Below are positions 34,689-46,717 of a stretch of 64,000 nt of DNA, in pieces. Within the stretch, counting starts at the first letter, position 1; the number at the start of each line of letters is the position of its first letter. The DNA is from Desmodesmus armatus. Its lineage: Eukaryota > Chlorophyta > Chlorophyceae > Sphaeropleales > Scenedesmaceae. The stretch lies in contig VIIQ02000555.1 of the NCBI GenBank assembly GCA_007449985.2, forward strand, positions 558,001 through 622,000. The letters are read 5' to 3'. The notes below the pieces were generated by a model that was not told the origin of the DNA, did not search any database, and saw nothing but the letters and a program-made list of their open reading frames with translations. The position numbers and the translations under genes were made by a program.

Positions 34689-37049
34689 TGATCGAGCCGT
34701 TGGTCTTGCATGTGTTGTGTTGTGTTGTGTCATGCCAATGTGTGTGCCGTGAGCGTCGTGGGGCTGGGGCAGGTTGTCTCTTGGCTCAGCTTGCCTTCTT
34801 GGCTCAGCTTGCCTGAGTAATACCCTCAGGTCTGCCAGGGCTTGTCAGGCTCATTGTGGCCGATGTATCGTTGACCCACAGGTTGTACAATATTGGGATT
34901 GAGGTGGTGTGGGGTTGTGTGTGATGATTTGGCTGTGGAGGTTGGTGTTCACTCAGCAGAATGAATGCTGGGTCGGAGTGAGGACCCAGTCAGAGTTGGA
35001 CAGCTGGCTGGTGGTGTGGCCAGCTGCTGCAGCTGATGTGCTGCATTCATTGCAGCCAATGCTGACCAATGCTGACATTATGCAGCTTTGAGGGGTTGGG
35101 CAAGTGGTTTGGCGGGGCAGTTGTTCGTTTGGAATGTGTCGTGCAGGGTTCTTGCTTGTCCTTCAGCTAGGTACATGCCCCGCCTGCTGCTAGGGTTTTG
35201 GTATTGCCTAGGCAGCTTGGGTTTTGCACAGCGGTGAGCCTGTTGAAGTGCAACCACACCAGCTTGTGGCTGTGTGGCTTGAGCCTGGTTGGTGGCGTGA
35301 GAGAGTTACGAGACACCCTCTGTGTGTCAGTTGTGGAAGGCTTCAGCTTACTGCTTGCTTTCGCATCCAACGATTTGGATGGGTACCCTCAGACATGCCT
35401 TCCATGCGACGGGCCCGCAGCGTTGACTGTGAACTGCTTGAGTATCCTCTGCAGCGGCGGCGACCATTCTTGGTTGCCTGCAAGGTGGAGGGGTCGGTTG
35501 GGTGTTGAGTAATGGCTGTGCCCGAGTGACTGCCAGCCTGACACAGCTTATATCACTGGCAGCACTGCTTCTCAGCACTGCTTGTCCATCAAGAGTCGTG
35601 CGCCAGCTGTGGTGCCAGCTGCACAGCTGGCTGTGGTGCCAGCTTGGCAGTGGCATTGTGCCTATTCTGGCTTGCATGCTGCACTGGTCACTGTGTTTGC
35701 AAGGAGCCCTGCCCGTCTGGAAGTAGTTGAGGCAGGTGGTGACATGTTGACAGCACTGTGTGCGCCGACTGACTGTACTGCAGGAAGTGCTCTCAATGTA
35801 ATGCTGTTTATTTGGGCTAGCGTAGGGTGATTGCACCTGTGACACACAACAAGCACAGCTGAGGCCCTTGGGGTAGTGCTTGTCAGTCTGTCCTTGTCTG
35901 ATTGAAAAGGTTGCCTCAGCCATTCAAGATGCTGGCTCAGAGAAACAGTGCTGGCTCAGGGAAGGGTTGTGCTTCTCAACCCCAGCCAGTAAGCAGCTCC
36001 TGTATTTCTCACTGGAACCCCACACCCAACATACGCCATGTACCTGCCACATCACTCTGCGGTGTGCTTTTTCCCATACCACAGCAGTTGCATGAATGCG
36101 CCACTAGCATGTACAGTTGCGCCAGCACTGACAGCTCATCAGTGACTTGCAACTGACTGTGTGTCATGCAGTGGCACGCCACACCACGTGTCGACCCCAT
36201 GCTGCAAGGCAGCTGCCAAGCTCCCCTCATAAGCATGCTGCCAAAGGACACTGGATGGTACAAAAATTTCCAGGAAGTGTAAACCCCCACATAGCACTTG
36301 ACATGTGCCGATGCACCCCCATAACACTCCCTGGCTGCATGTGTGCTACGCAGCAGACAGCAGCGCAAGCAGGCCAAGTGACTTGTCGTATGGCAAAGCT
36401 GCTGCCTAGCGTGGCGGCAAAAGCCACCCAGACAGGCCCAGGGTGGTGCTCCGCCAACAGAGTTGGGTGCTGGCAGACCGTCACAGCTGAGGGGCAGCAG
36501 CCCACGAACACACAGCACTGGCTCTAAACAACAGGCGGACGCCAGCCACCATGGTCACCTGCAGCAACGATGCTTAGTGTGTGCATTGCAGCCGCACACA
36601 AGGCTCGCACTGAGCAGCAGGTGTGCCCCACACCTCGCTGCGCTAATATGCCAACAATAGACAACCGCCCTCACCCCTACTAGAGAAGAGGTAAGTAGCA
36701 AGACAGTCGCCGCATTGCTGCAACAGCAGCTGCCACTGCACAATGGACCACATACGTACACATGACACAGCATGCATGCTGTTGGGTGTGTCAACAGCGG
36801 CAACCAGCTCTTCCTAGCTACACCTCCAGCCGGCTGCTCAGCCATTGGAAGGCCAGAGCAAGCTGACCCTTCACAGCTCAAGCCAATGCTGGTTGCGTGA
36901 ACAACACGTTACACCAGCATCAACTGCAAGGGAGCATACAACAACTCCAGCCCCACGCGATCAGCGGATCAGGGGATCGATCGATGCAAGCCTCACAAGG
37001 GTATGTACCTCACATACAACCACTCAAAACCCCAAAAGCGCTGAACCCC
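34689..37049. other. Intergenic, no supportable gene
   Basis: This is the 3' flank of the DUF2358 gene and the 3' flank of IMP4, which converge here. The longest frames (about 190 and 170 codons, both minus) are Cys/His/Gln-rich shadows without exon borders or domains. A short direct repeat (CTTGGCTCAGCTTGCCT) occurs twice at about 34780-34814. Confidence 0.5.
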
Positions 37050-39510
37050 TCAAGACTCCTCATCCTCAATTGCCAGCTTAGCCTTCTTTGTGCTGCGTGT
37101 GTAGGCGCGCAGCACCCACTCGTTCTCCACATGTGCCTGGTCCACTGTACCCAGCTTGATCTGGTAGGGACGCAGCTCAAAGCGGGGGCCACACTGCAGC
37201 ACAGCACGGCACAGCATGACACAGCACAGAACAGGACTCGGTGAGCTTCATTTGCCATGGCTGGTCCAAAGCAACATTCTGGCAGCAATCCACTCGTGCA
37301 TGCTCGGCTGTAGCATGCATAGCAAAGTTAGCAAGGCGCCTTTCACTCAACAGCCGGTGGTTCAAGGAGCACCTGCTCGACCCAGCATGCCCCATCAATG
37401 CCTTGGCAGCAGATTAGTGAACTGCCCAGCTGCCTCCCTCCTTCCCGTCTTGCCAGCACCCCTCTGCCATCCGCCTCCTCCTCCTCCTCACCTCCTTCAG
37501 CTCTATACTCTTTGCCCCCCTGGGTGCCGAGTAGGTGTGGTGTCTGAACGAAATGTAGTCCTTGTCATTGGCGAACGTCACCACCCGCTTGCTGTCGTCC
37601 TTGGGCACTGGGAAGAGGTGCTTCAGAATGTTGCCCAGCCGCTGGCCCAGCTGGCTGCTGAATTTGTCAAGTATGAGGTGTGGGTAGACCTCACTGATAG
37701 TTCCGACCTCCTTCTTCTGGCCGATGTCGTGCCGCAGAACTGTGTTGAAGATGCCAAAGTAGGCTGTGGGGCCATAGGGCATGTGGCACACCACCATGCC
37801 ATCTGCAGGGGGGCGGAGGGCGCAGGGAGGGGGTGTGTGCAGTCTTGTGAGTGTTTCTGCAGGGTATTTCTTTTACCCTACGTTCTAATGCAGCCGCACC
37901 AGCGCCCGCAACTGCTGCCACAGCCATAGCCGCAGTTGCAGCCACATGGTTACAGCCCAGCACAAGTGGGACGCTGGGAGTGGCTCATCACCTCCAAACA
38001 GACTCATATGTATGCACACGGATGCTATACTTTGAAATAAAGCTGTGTTATACCCTGCCTTGCACGCGCACGCGCACGCGGGCCCCTGGTGGCCACCTCA
38101 CCTGGCTCCCCTCTGTGTTCATGCAGGATGACGACATCCGTGAAGCCGTGGTTCCTGCAGGTCTCCACTAGCTCCGTCAGCACCAGGCCACCCCTGTTGA
38201 TGCGCTGGCTGTTGGGGAGCACCAGACGCATCTCCTGAGGGACACAACACGGGCACACATCATGAACAGACCTCAGCAGCTGTTGACAGGAGTGCATCTG
38301 GTTGGGCTCAGTGTTTCACACACAGACACAGCTGGCATGTGTGTGTGCGACGGTTCGTTGCGTTAGGAATCGGTCGAAAGGGCTACGGGCCCCGCAGGCA
38401 CAGCCATGATGGTTGTCTCAACACCAGGGGGAGTGAGCCAAGCCAGAGAGCTTGCGTGGTGCATTAGCCAGCTGCATGGAGCCTCCTGTTGTCAGTTTCT
38501 GTGGGATACAGCCCCACACGATCCTGCTGCAAGCCCATGGACATGCTGCTGAGCTCAGCAGCATCCAGCGCGATTGCGCAGGGCCTGCATCTGCTAGTAT
38601 TGCTGCTGGTCACGGCTCGACATGGCTATTGCTGCTGACAGCGAACACTCCTTTTGGGCCCCGCTGACCCTGAAAACTGGTCCCCTGACTGAGGCAGTGA
38701 CCCCAACATTTGGTTGTCAAACTGCTGCAGGCGCATCATGCCAAGACTGCACCTGTTGCGAGAAGCCGCAAAGCAAAACGGTGCCCCAGCAGCCACCAAT
38801 CTCTCCTGCAAGTGTGAAACCTGTGCTCGATCCTGTAGCGCTGCGCCGCTCTACTACACCCCAACGCGCTGTGATGTGCTCTGCAGTGGCGTACCACGCT
38901 GTGCAAGCCTGCTTGTGTGCTGGCCTGGCCTGGCGTGCTGTGCTGTGCTGTGCTCACCTTTGCGAACTGGATGAGTCTGCTGCTGGGGTCACGTGAGGTG
39001 GTGACAAGCACCTTTGGGTCTGCCTCGCCCGCATGTGCATACTCGTCGTCTATGTGGCTGCGGGGCACCGCTGTGTTGTCGTCCTCAAGCTCTATCTCCT
39101 TGCGCAGTTGGGCCTCATCACCACGCAGCTCTGTGGGGATGGGCTTGCCCTCTGGTGGTTGGTAGGGTTGCGAGGGAGTAGGGAACACGGAGACAGGAGA
39201 GGCGTGCAGCAGGGATGAGGGGGAGGGGGAGTGAGGGAAAAGGTTGAGGGATGGCGGCTGGCGGGTGAAGGAGTAGTGCAGTCAGATGGCCAGAAAGATA
39301 GAGGACAACTGGGTGAGAGGGTTGATATGGTAGATAGTTCACATGCAGAGTGATACTGTCGTGTGAGTGTGAGCAGCAGCTGAGCAGGCTCCCCTCACCA
39401 TCTAGTGCCTTGCGTATCAAGCGCTTGCGCTCGTATGTCGCCTTCTCCTTGCCCTCTAGACTCTTCCTATACAAGTACTCTTTCCTGAGCCGCGCATTGC
39501 GGCGAATCAT
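37050..39510 (-). CDS. IMP4: IMP4, Brix-domain U3 snoRNP protein
   Basis: Five exons in phase: 39510-39399, 39151-38958, 38234-38102, 37802-37492 and 37193-37050, giving 297 residues, close to human and yeast IMP4. IMP4 binds U3 snoRNA with IMP3 and MPP10 in the small-subunit processome and is needed for 18S rRNA maturation in the nucleolus. The N-terminal basic helix (MIRRNARLRKEYLYRKSLEG) is diagnostic. The Brix domain runs from about residue 82 (DPKVLVTTSRDPSSRL) through LVLPNSQRINRGG, HMPYGPTAYFGIFN, HLFPVPKDDSKRVVTFAND, DYISFRHHTY and GPRFELRPYQIKLGT, with an acidic C-terminal end. The start is the family start. A long CAG tract lies only 14 bases upstream of the ATG. Confidence 0.96.
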
Positions 39511-39523
39511 GCTGCTTCACTGC

Positions 39524-39581
<58 letters not shown>

Positions 39582-40062
39582 AAGAAGAGGAAAGTTGGCA
39601 GCTGTGGGCCAAGGGCCCAAGGAGCAGCCTGTGCGACGCCTTGTCTGATGATGATCACTTTCGAATGCCGGAAAAAGTTGCAAGTGACGCTGTGCTGTTG
39701 CAGACGGTTTTGAATGAGTTGCTGCTTGGTGACACTGCTGCTGTCGTTTGAAGAGCAAGGGTGCGGTACGAGATGACGTGGCGTGATATGCGAGCATAGC
39801 TGACGTGCAGCAAAACGGATAGCCCGACAAGGACTGTCTGTGGCTGACCCGGTAGTACCGTTGACAACTGAACACCTTGAACTGCCAACCGGGATGCTTT
39901 GAGCGATGGTAGGTGCTGTCCCTTGCATTACTTGTGGCTCTCTTGTGCCAACCTGCCTCCTGTTCCGCACTTCCTGAGCACCAACTGCCAAACTGGATCT
40001 CGCAACAGCACAACAGTACTCTGTGTAGTCTGCACTTGTGGCAGCATCTTCAAAGCCTGCCA
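39511..40062. promoter_or_regulatory. Divergent promoter region (IMP4 / TMEM161-like)
   Basis: It is 552 bases between two start codons pointing apart. It contains the (CTG)19 tract near the IMP4 side. An open plus frame reaches back to 39913, so the TMEM161-like start could be further upstream than annotated. Confidence 0.55.
39525..39581. repeat. (CTG)19 tract in the IMP4 5' leader
   Basis: Nineteen uninterrupted CTG on the plus strand are nineteen CAG on the IMP4 sense strand. The tract ends 14 bases upstream of the IMP4 start codon, so it is probably transcribed in the 5' UTR. It is preceded on the sense strand by a CTTCTTC pyrimidine stretch. Confidence 0.9.
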
Positions 40063-43000
40063 ATGGTGATGTTATGTTTACTTCAAGCAGCAGCAGAGCA
40101 GGCCGCAACTGCAGCAGATGCTGCTGCTGGAGCAGGAGCGCCAGAAGCAGCACCGGCGGATGAGGGGCTGCTGCTGCACATGATACCTTACACAGTAATC
40201 GGACTCACTTTTTTGCTGGTCACATATGTGTGCGGGTGAGTGATCCCATGCCTCGGCTGCCTTCTGTGGTAGTTGACATGTAGACGCCTCAACCACCCGC
40301 AACCTCACAAGCGCCGGCGGATCGCCGACCTTCTGCACATACGTGGAGTGGCATGCGCAGATACCACCGTCTCTATCCCTGCTGCTGTTGGGTGGCTGCT
40401 AGCTGATCCTGCCTGTAAGGTACCGTCAAACACATTCTGCTCCCTGTGTACTCCCCCCCCCCCTTGGCTAACGACGCTGTCATCTGTGCTCACGGCTCAT
40501 TCACAGGTCACCTGACTCAGCTTATTTGACATTCAAGTTCCTTGGCAGCAGAATCGTCTTCTGGACAGTAACCAAGCGGGAGGCAGCTGAAGCGGACAGC
40601 AGCGGCACACCAGCAGGAGCAGCGCAGCCTGCAGCTACAGGCAACAAGAAGAAGGTCAGGAAGCTGCAGCAGCAACAACAGCAGGGTGGTGGTAAGGACA
40701 GCAGCGGGCCCCTGCAGCCGGGCTACCTTCCCCCGGACCTCCTTACTCGCCTGGAGTTCACAGAAGACTTCGAGTATCTGGTGAGCACAGGGGCAGGCAG
40801 GTGGGTGGGATGTTATGTTGCTTTGTTTTGCTCTGCAACAAGGCACAGCTCAGAGAGATGTTGTGCTGTTGTAGGGAAATAGGCGGGTGGGCTGGCAGAC
40901 AATACGGCAGGCAGACGGACAGGCAGGCATGCACATGGGGGCAGACACTGCAATGTGCCCATCTGTCTCCTTGAGGTTTTGGCTGAAGCATGGGAAAGCC
41001 ACGGTGCAGGCCCCGAACAGCTCTTGTGTCGTCGTAGGAACCTGTCTGCTACCTGTGTTGGCCCAATCAGAAACAGCGGCTTGCTCCAGCAACAAGGAAC
41101 ATGCGACGTATAACAAGGCCAGAAAATGATGAGCAGCTGCAGCAACACAGCTGCAGCGGATGTCAACTGCTGCTGCTGCTGCTGCTGCTGCTGTTGTTTG
41201 CACCTGCAGCTGCGCTTTACTGGTGCACTGGCAATAAACCTAGTGGCGGCTCTGTTGTGCCGATACTTCCTCACACCCACGCTGCCAGTTCGTGCGATCG
41301 GCCTGCTGGTCACTTGGTGGGCGTACTGTGTGCAGCTGCTGTTCAAGGTGAGTGATGTGAATGACGGGTCACTCTGACAGGTCACTTTGAGTGATCAACT
41401 AGCTAGTAGACCCACTGGATAAGTAGATAGATGGTCAGGTCGAGAAGGGCCTCAGCCTCACTATCTATCTACTTGTCCAATGGGTCAACCTAGCAATTTG
41501 ATCACTGGAAGTGACCTGTGATGGCAGTGTCAACAATAAGGGCTTATTGTTGACAGAGACGGGGCAGCAATGCTGTATATGATGGCAGGGCTTTGCCAAC
41601 AGCCTTTCTCCGGGGGGTGTTGAGGAAGATTTGGCGCACTATGTGCAGGCTTTGCTGCTGGAGTAGGTTGTGGGCGGAACTCTTGCAGCTGCATGTTAGC
41701 CCCCTGATTGCATGCAGTCACTGATACATAGCTTCACCATTCACCCTTTCTCTCGTCCTCCCCCCCCCCCCCCTGTCAGGTGGAGTGGTCACACCAGGTG
41801 ATAGGCAAGGACGAGAAGGTTTATGTTGCAGGGGCAGCTGTGCTGGGGGCCGTGACAGCCTTTTGCCTGTTGGTGTGGGTCACGCCGGGAACCCTGGCCT
41901 TCAATATCCCTGCGGCTTCAGAGGAGCTCACACTCAGGATAGCAGCAGTGGTGCGGCACCGGTTCAAGGCACTGCCGGCTGATGCTTTGCAGCCAGTAGC
42001 AGAGGCAGGACCCATGGGCACGGTGCTGGCCTTGGTGGCTGGGGTGTTGGGTGAGTGTCTTGGCGGACCGCCTTTGCAGGGGGGGGTGGCTGTGGCTAGC
42101 TGGGCTTGGTTAGCTGTGCTGGGGCTGGCTGGCAGCATGCTAAAGTAACACACCAGCTGCAGTCTGGCTGCTTGTTGAATGGCGCCGTGCGAGCAGCAAT
42201 AGCAGGAAGACACAACATTGGGTATTGATTGAGGTAGTTCTGCTGTGCCAGTTGCACACCATGCATGGTCGCAACGCTTGAAAGATATGCATGCAGGACG
42301 GTAGCCTTGTCTGCCTTTCATTGCACTCCAGCACTGCAGCACAACCTGACTGCACCTTCTCGTTCTCGCCACGCAATGCGCCTCCACCCCATCCTACCCC
42401 CCCCCCCTGCCTGACACCTCACCCCAACTCATCACCACGCCACACCACCCCCTCATCTTACCCCCTTATCTGTCCCTCATCCAACAAACTTTGGTTTTGT
42501 ATCTGCCCCTCGTTCCTTCCTGGCCCTCATGCCTGCGCTGCACCCCTCAGCTGGTCTCCTGTTGGCCCCCGGCATCCGCTACGGGCGTGTGCTGCAGTCC
42601 CTCCTTGAGCCCCCCACCTGGGCCCACTCCCTCAAGCCCAAGCTCAGCCACAAGCTGCTGGCACAGGCTGGCTTCACACTGCAGCTGCTGCTCACCCCAC
42701 TGTGGGTCACCTGCATGGTGGATGTGTGGCGGCTGCCTGAGGGTGGGCTGGCATTGCTGCGTGGGGGGCTGATGCTGCTGGTGGCGGTGCTGCAGGCATG
42801 CATGGTGCCTGCATTGCTGCAGGTGAGGGTGTGGGATGGGTGGGAGGTGCTGGGGTACTGCTGAACAAAGAGCTAGGAGTACATTGGGTTGTGTGAGAGG
42901 GGTGTTGCTCAAGATGGAGAGGCATGTGTGGCGTGTCGCCAGGAGGGGAGAGGTGGTCGTATGTAGCAAATGATGTGCATGCCTCCCTGAGGGATGGTTG

Positions 43001-43483
43001 TGGGACTGGCAACAGCTGTAGGCCCAGGGAGAGGGGGAGTATCAGAGCAGGCAGGCACTTCAATTGACTGTTTGATGTTGCGACACCAGTGTGTGGTGGC
43101 TGTCGACTGTGTGTGTGCAGGCGTTCATGTACCACACCCCCCTACACGCCCACGTGGTCACCAAGAACCCTGCCGCATCCGATGAGCTCAAGGCGAAAAG
43201 TGTGAGGCACGTCTCACAGGTCACACTTTCACAGGCCAGCAAGGTGTGCATACAGCTGCTGGTGGTACCAGCCCTCATGATGGCCTCTGCTCTCGGGTAC
43301 CTAATGCTGGCCTATCCTTCGCCACTGGCCGCAAGCTCGCCGTTTGCTAAGGAATGGGATAAACAGCCTTCGGAGATGATGATGGCGGTGGCTGGGTTCA
43401 TTGGGTGGTGGAGCAGTACTGTGTACATGCTGTGGGCCAGCCTGGGCACGTTGCTGGCAAAGGTGGGCGCTGGAGTCAGCTAA
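40063..43483 (+). CDS. TMEM161-family multi-pass membrane protein
   Basis: Six exons in phase: 40063-40235, 40507-40780, 41210-41347, 41780-42050, 42551-42822 and 43121-43483, giving 496 residues. The order of parts matches animal and plant TMEM161A/B: a first membrane helix (IPYTVIGLTFLLVTYVCG), a hydrophilic Lys/Gln-rich loop, an acidic aromatic motif (FTEDFEYL), then about seven further hydrophobic segments. Family landmarks are LLFKVEWSHQVIGKDEKVYV, LAPGIRYGRVLQSLLEP, LLTPLWVTCMVDVWRLP and SKVCIQLLVVPALMMASAL. The animal proteins are linked to membrane excitability and stress resistance; the molecular role is not settled. The N-terminal Ala/Glu-rich stretch is variable. A downstream exon near 43619 (WVAPTPYKVPLEDKKP) could replace the last eight residues, but no phase-consistent acceptor was found. 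Intron 3 holds a large inverted repeat. Confidence 0.82.
41378..41518. repeat. Long inverted repeat (MITE-like) in intron 3 of the TMEM161-like gene
   Basis: Arms of about 58 bases (41378-41435 and 41460-41518) pair with few mismatches around a 24-base loop. Landmarks are CAGGTCACTT on the left, AAGTAGATAGAT near the loop, and AAGTGACCTG closing on the right. Size and position suggest a miniature inverted-repeat element. No clear target-site duplication was found. Confidence 0.85.
41529..41554. repeat. Perfect 12-bp hairpin next to the long inverted repeat
   Basis: GTCAACAATAAG and its exact reverse complement CTTATTGTTGAC are separated by GG. It lies 10 bases after the long inverted repeat, in the same intron. 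Confidence 0.9.
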
Positions 43484-43539
43484 GACTCACAACGGACGAG
43501 GTTGCGGGTGTTGCGGGTGTACTGTTGGTTGTGTGGCAA

Positions 43540-43544
43540 TGTAA
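43540..43544 (+). terminator. TGTAA polyadenylation signal candidate
   Basis: TGTAA lies 56 bases after the TMEM161-like stop codon. Plausible by position only. Confidence 0.35.
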
Positions 43545-44150
43545 GACGTGCTTATCAGCGGTGTGGTGCCTTGTTGCTGCATCGGCTGTGTGGGGTGGTG
43601 TTGGGAGCTCAAGCAGGCTGTTCCAGTGGGTGGCACCCACACCCTACAAGGTGCCATTGGAGGACAAAAAGCCTATGGAGGCGAGTCAGCAGTTGTGTGG
43701 GGTCAGACACCAGTCACACAGCATGTGACCGTCAGCGGTTCACTCACATCATACCTTGGACAGGCAGGCACCACACACCATTCAAACATTGTCATGTATG
43801 CAAGGCAGTCACGGCGCCTGGGTTTGGCACGTGAGCTTCATCACACGTCTTGCCATATCCGCTGCAAGCTGTATACGCGCTGAAAAGGGATTCAGTTCAC
43901 TGTCCGGCTGTACAGCGCCAGGCCCAATCAATCGAAGCTGTCGGACAGCCTCAAACCCCAGCCTTTCGCCTGTGCACACAACTTTATTTCTTGCACTTGT
44001 CGTTGCTTTGTGTGAGCATTGCAGCAAGGCAGCACAAGGAACGTATCAGCAATTGCTGTGGTCCACACAGTCACTGGTGTGCTCCCCACCACTGCTCCAC
44101 CCTAGACTTACCCGCCTTGTCTGGGGGCTGCTTACACCTCGACAGCAACC
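43545..44150. other. Gap between the TMEM161-like and ABC genes
   Basis: It should hold the 3' end of the TMEM161-like gene and the promoter of the ABC gene. The only coding-like piece is the frame around 43619-43726 discussed under the TMEM161-like gene. Confidence 0.45.
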
Positions 44151-46534
44151 ATGCCAGTACCCATAGCAGTAACACACCCCAAAGGAGCAGGCCTGACAGC
44201 AGCAAACCCTGCCACCCTTGAGACGGCAGGCCCCTTCGCCAGGCTAGCAGCAGCGAAGGAGGCCGCGGCAGCGGCAGCAGAGCAGCAGCAGCCACAGCAG
44301 CAAGCCAGCATACAGCAACCAGACACGCAAGCAGCTGACTCTGGGAGCCGACAGGGAGTGTGCAATGGCCACTCGAAGGAGCAGCAGCACACAGTGGTCG
44401 TTGACCACCTGGACTTCTCATACCCAGGTCTAGGTGAGCCACCATACCTCGACTCCTTTGACCTGCCGTCAGCACATTCATTGAATGGATAGCTTGAGGT
44501 GCTTCAGACTCTGTGACAGTCAGCCACTACATGCCACCAGCCACAGAATCGCTCCACCGCAACTGCTGTAGTGGCACATGTTCACTGGTGGCAAGTGCAT
44601 GCTCACAGTTGACAAGGTCTGCTTCCTCTTGTCACCCACAAAGAATCCTGCTGTGCTACATGTGTGTCTGTGTGCAGATGGCAGGCCCATACCTGGTCAG
44701 CCCCCTCTCATAACAGACATGAGCCTGCAGCTCCCAAAAGGCAGCCGCTGCTTGCTGATTGGCGCCAACGGCGCCGGCAAAACCACCCTGCTCAAGATCA
44801 TTGCTGGCAAGCACATGGTCAGCAGGGATCAGGTGGTGGTGCTGGGGGGCTCTCCCTTCCATGACACAGAGCTGACAACCTCTGGGGAGCTTGCTTATGT
44901 TGGTGGCAACTGGACGCGAGACATTGCATTCGCTGGCACCAGTATACCTCTCACGGTGAGGGCTCAGAGGGCTGATGCTGCGATGGATGGTGTGTCTGGC
45001 CCAGCAGCAGTAGCAGCAGCACTGACATGCATGCACAGCTGCAGCAGGACAGCATCAGAAGTCAACCAGACTGCATTCACTGCCCACACAGTCCACCGCT
45101 GCAAGCGATGACAGCACCATAATCACACTATGTTATTTACAGGTGGCTTGTTAGGGCACATGCGCTTCTATTCTGTACTGGTATAGACATCAAGGCACAG
45201 CACACACAGCACCTGTGAGCCCTGCTGCATCGCTGCTGTGTGCATTTTGACGGTGTACTGCAGGGTGACTTTCCCGCCAGCCGCATGATCAACTCCGTGC
45301 CGGGAGTGGATGAGGCACGCAAGCAGCGGCTGATCAAGGTGCTGGACATAGACCCAGAGTGGCGCATGCACCAGGTGTCCGATGGGCAGCGGCGGCGCGT
45401 GCAGATCTGTGTCGGCCTGCTGCGCCCGTTCAAGGTGAGGGTGGCACGGCTGCAAGCGCAGCGGTTTAAAAACACTAGCAGCAAATCAGCAGCACATGAC
45501 GTCAGAGGTTTGCAGCAACACGGCAGTCTTGCCACACACACTGTCTGAGCCTTTGTCCCAAGCATGCACATGCAACATCGTGCGCTTTGTGGCAGTCTCG
45601 AACGCACACCAGTGCGCAGCAGCACAGCCCACCGACTTGGGTTTGAAGCCTACTCGGCAGAGGCATGCGCATTTTGCATACATGCGCTCCACAACATGTA
45701 GGTATGTACGTGTCAATTGTGTGCATCTGTTGCTGTCTGTTGGCTCAGACATAAGCTCAAAGTTCTTGTCTGTTGTGCAGGTGCTGCTGCTGGATGAGAT
45801 CACTGTGGACCTGGATGTGCTGGGGCGTGCTGACCTCATGCGCTTCCTGGTGGAGGAGTGCAACACACGCGGGGCCACCATCATCTACGCAACACACATC
45901 TTTGACGGCCTGGAGTTCTGGCCAACACATGTGGCGTACGTGGCACGCGGTAGGTGCTGCTTCTGGCTGGCAGGGGGTTGCGAGGCTCTGTGTCGGCTTG
46001 TACTGCTTCCTTTGCAGGTTGAGGAGGGGGCCCCAGCATGGGGAACATTGGGTGGGTTGCTGCACTCACTCTGTTGTGAGTGTGGAGCAGCAAGTGCCTT
46101 CTGGGCCCATGCAGCAAGCAGGCTGCAGCATAACACCCAGTGCCATCTGTGATTGAGACATCTTCCTGTAGTCTGAGCCTTGTGTTGCTAGCGCAAGTGC
46201 ATGTCTAGGCCATTGCACTTGCCGCAGATTTGCTACCTGCACCTGTAACTTTGTTTTCCCTGCTTTGTGTGCCCATGCAGGTCAGCTGCAGTTCTGCCAG
46301 CCTGCTGCCAGCGTCCCCCAGCTAGCACAGGGGCAACTGCTGGAGCTTGTGGTGGCACTATTGAGGAAGGAGCGTGAGGCAGCAGCAGCAGCTGGTGTGG
46401 TCAAGCCTCTGGAATATGATCCTGAGCTAGAGGGCAAGGTTGCTGCATTCTCGTATGCATTCAACAATGGATGGGTGCCAGGCACCCTGGGTACCACACT
46501 GGCGCATGGTACCAACACAGTGATGCGCAACTGA
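44151..46534 (+). CDS. Soluble ABC ATPase, ABCI/CAF16 type
   Basis: Five exons in phase: 44151-44433, 44678-44955, 45264-45434, 45781-45949 and 46281-46534, giving 384 residues. A single nucleotide-binding domain is present, with no membrane segments. Motifs are Walker [10 protein letters not shown] (123-131), the degenerate signature [10 protein letters not shown] (225-234, where most ABC proteins have LSGGQ), Walker B VLLLDE (245-250), D-loop VDLDVLG and the His switch in YATHIFDG (H283). The set [22 protein letters not shown] and the late VAYVARG resembles plant ABCI19/20/21 and yeast CAF16, cytosolic or nuclear proteins linked to transcription or hormone response. The N-terminal 70 residues are an Ala/Gln-rich variable lead. 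A poorly conserved C-terminal helix ([19 protein letters not shown]) follows the domain. The partner is unknown. Confidence 0.92.
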
Positions 46535-46712
46535 GAGAGTGCTGAATTGGTTGGGTTTTTGTTGCAGCTGATCAGACATGAGATGCTCATATCCCGAGGC
46601 AGAGTTGAGCCTTGGGGACCCACTGCACAGGCATACCTAGCTGCATGACATGCACATTGCACAGTTGTGGTGGTTACTGGTGCTGTCAGATCATTGGGTT
46701 TCAAGTGCTTCT

Positions 46713-46717
46713 TGTAA
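46713..46717 (+). terminator. TGTAA polyadenylation signal candidate
   Basis: TGTAA lies about 180 bases after the ABC gene stop, the same spacing as in the signal peptidase gene. Confidence 0.45.

Noticed and set aside
35348..35923. 191-codon minus frame
   Set aside because: Cys/Gln/His-rich composition, no motif, no exon borders; probably chance.
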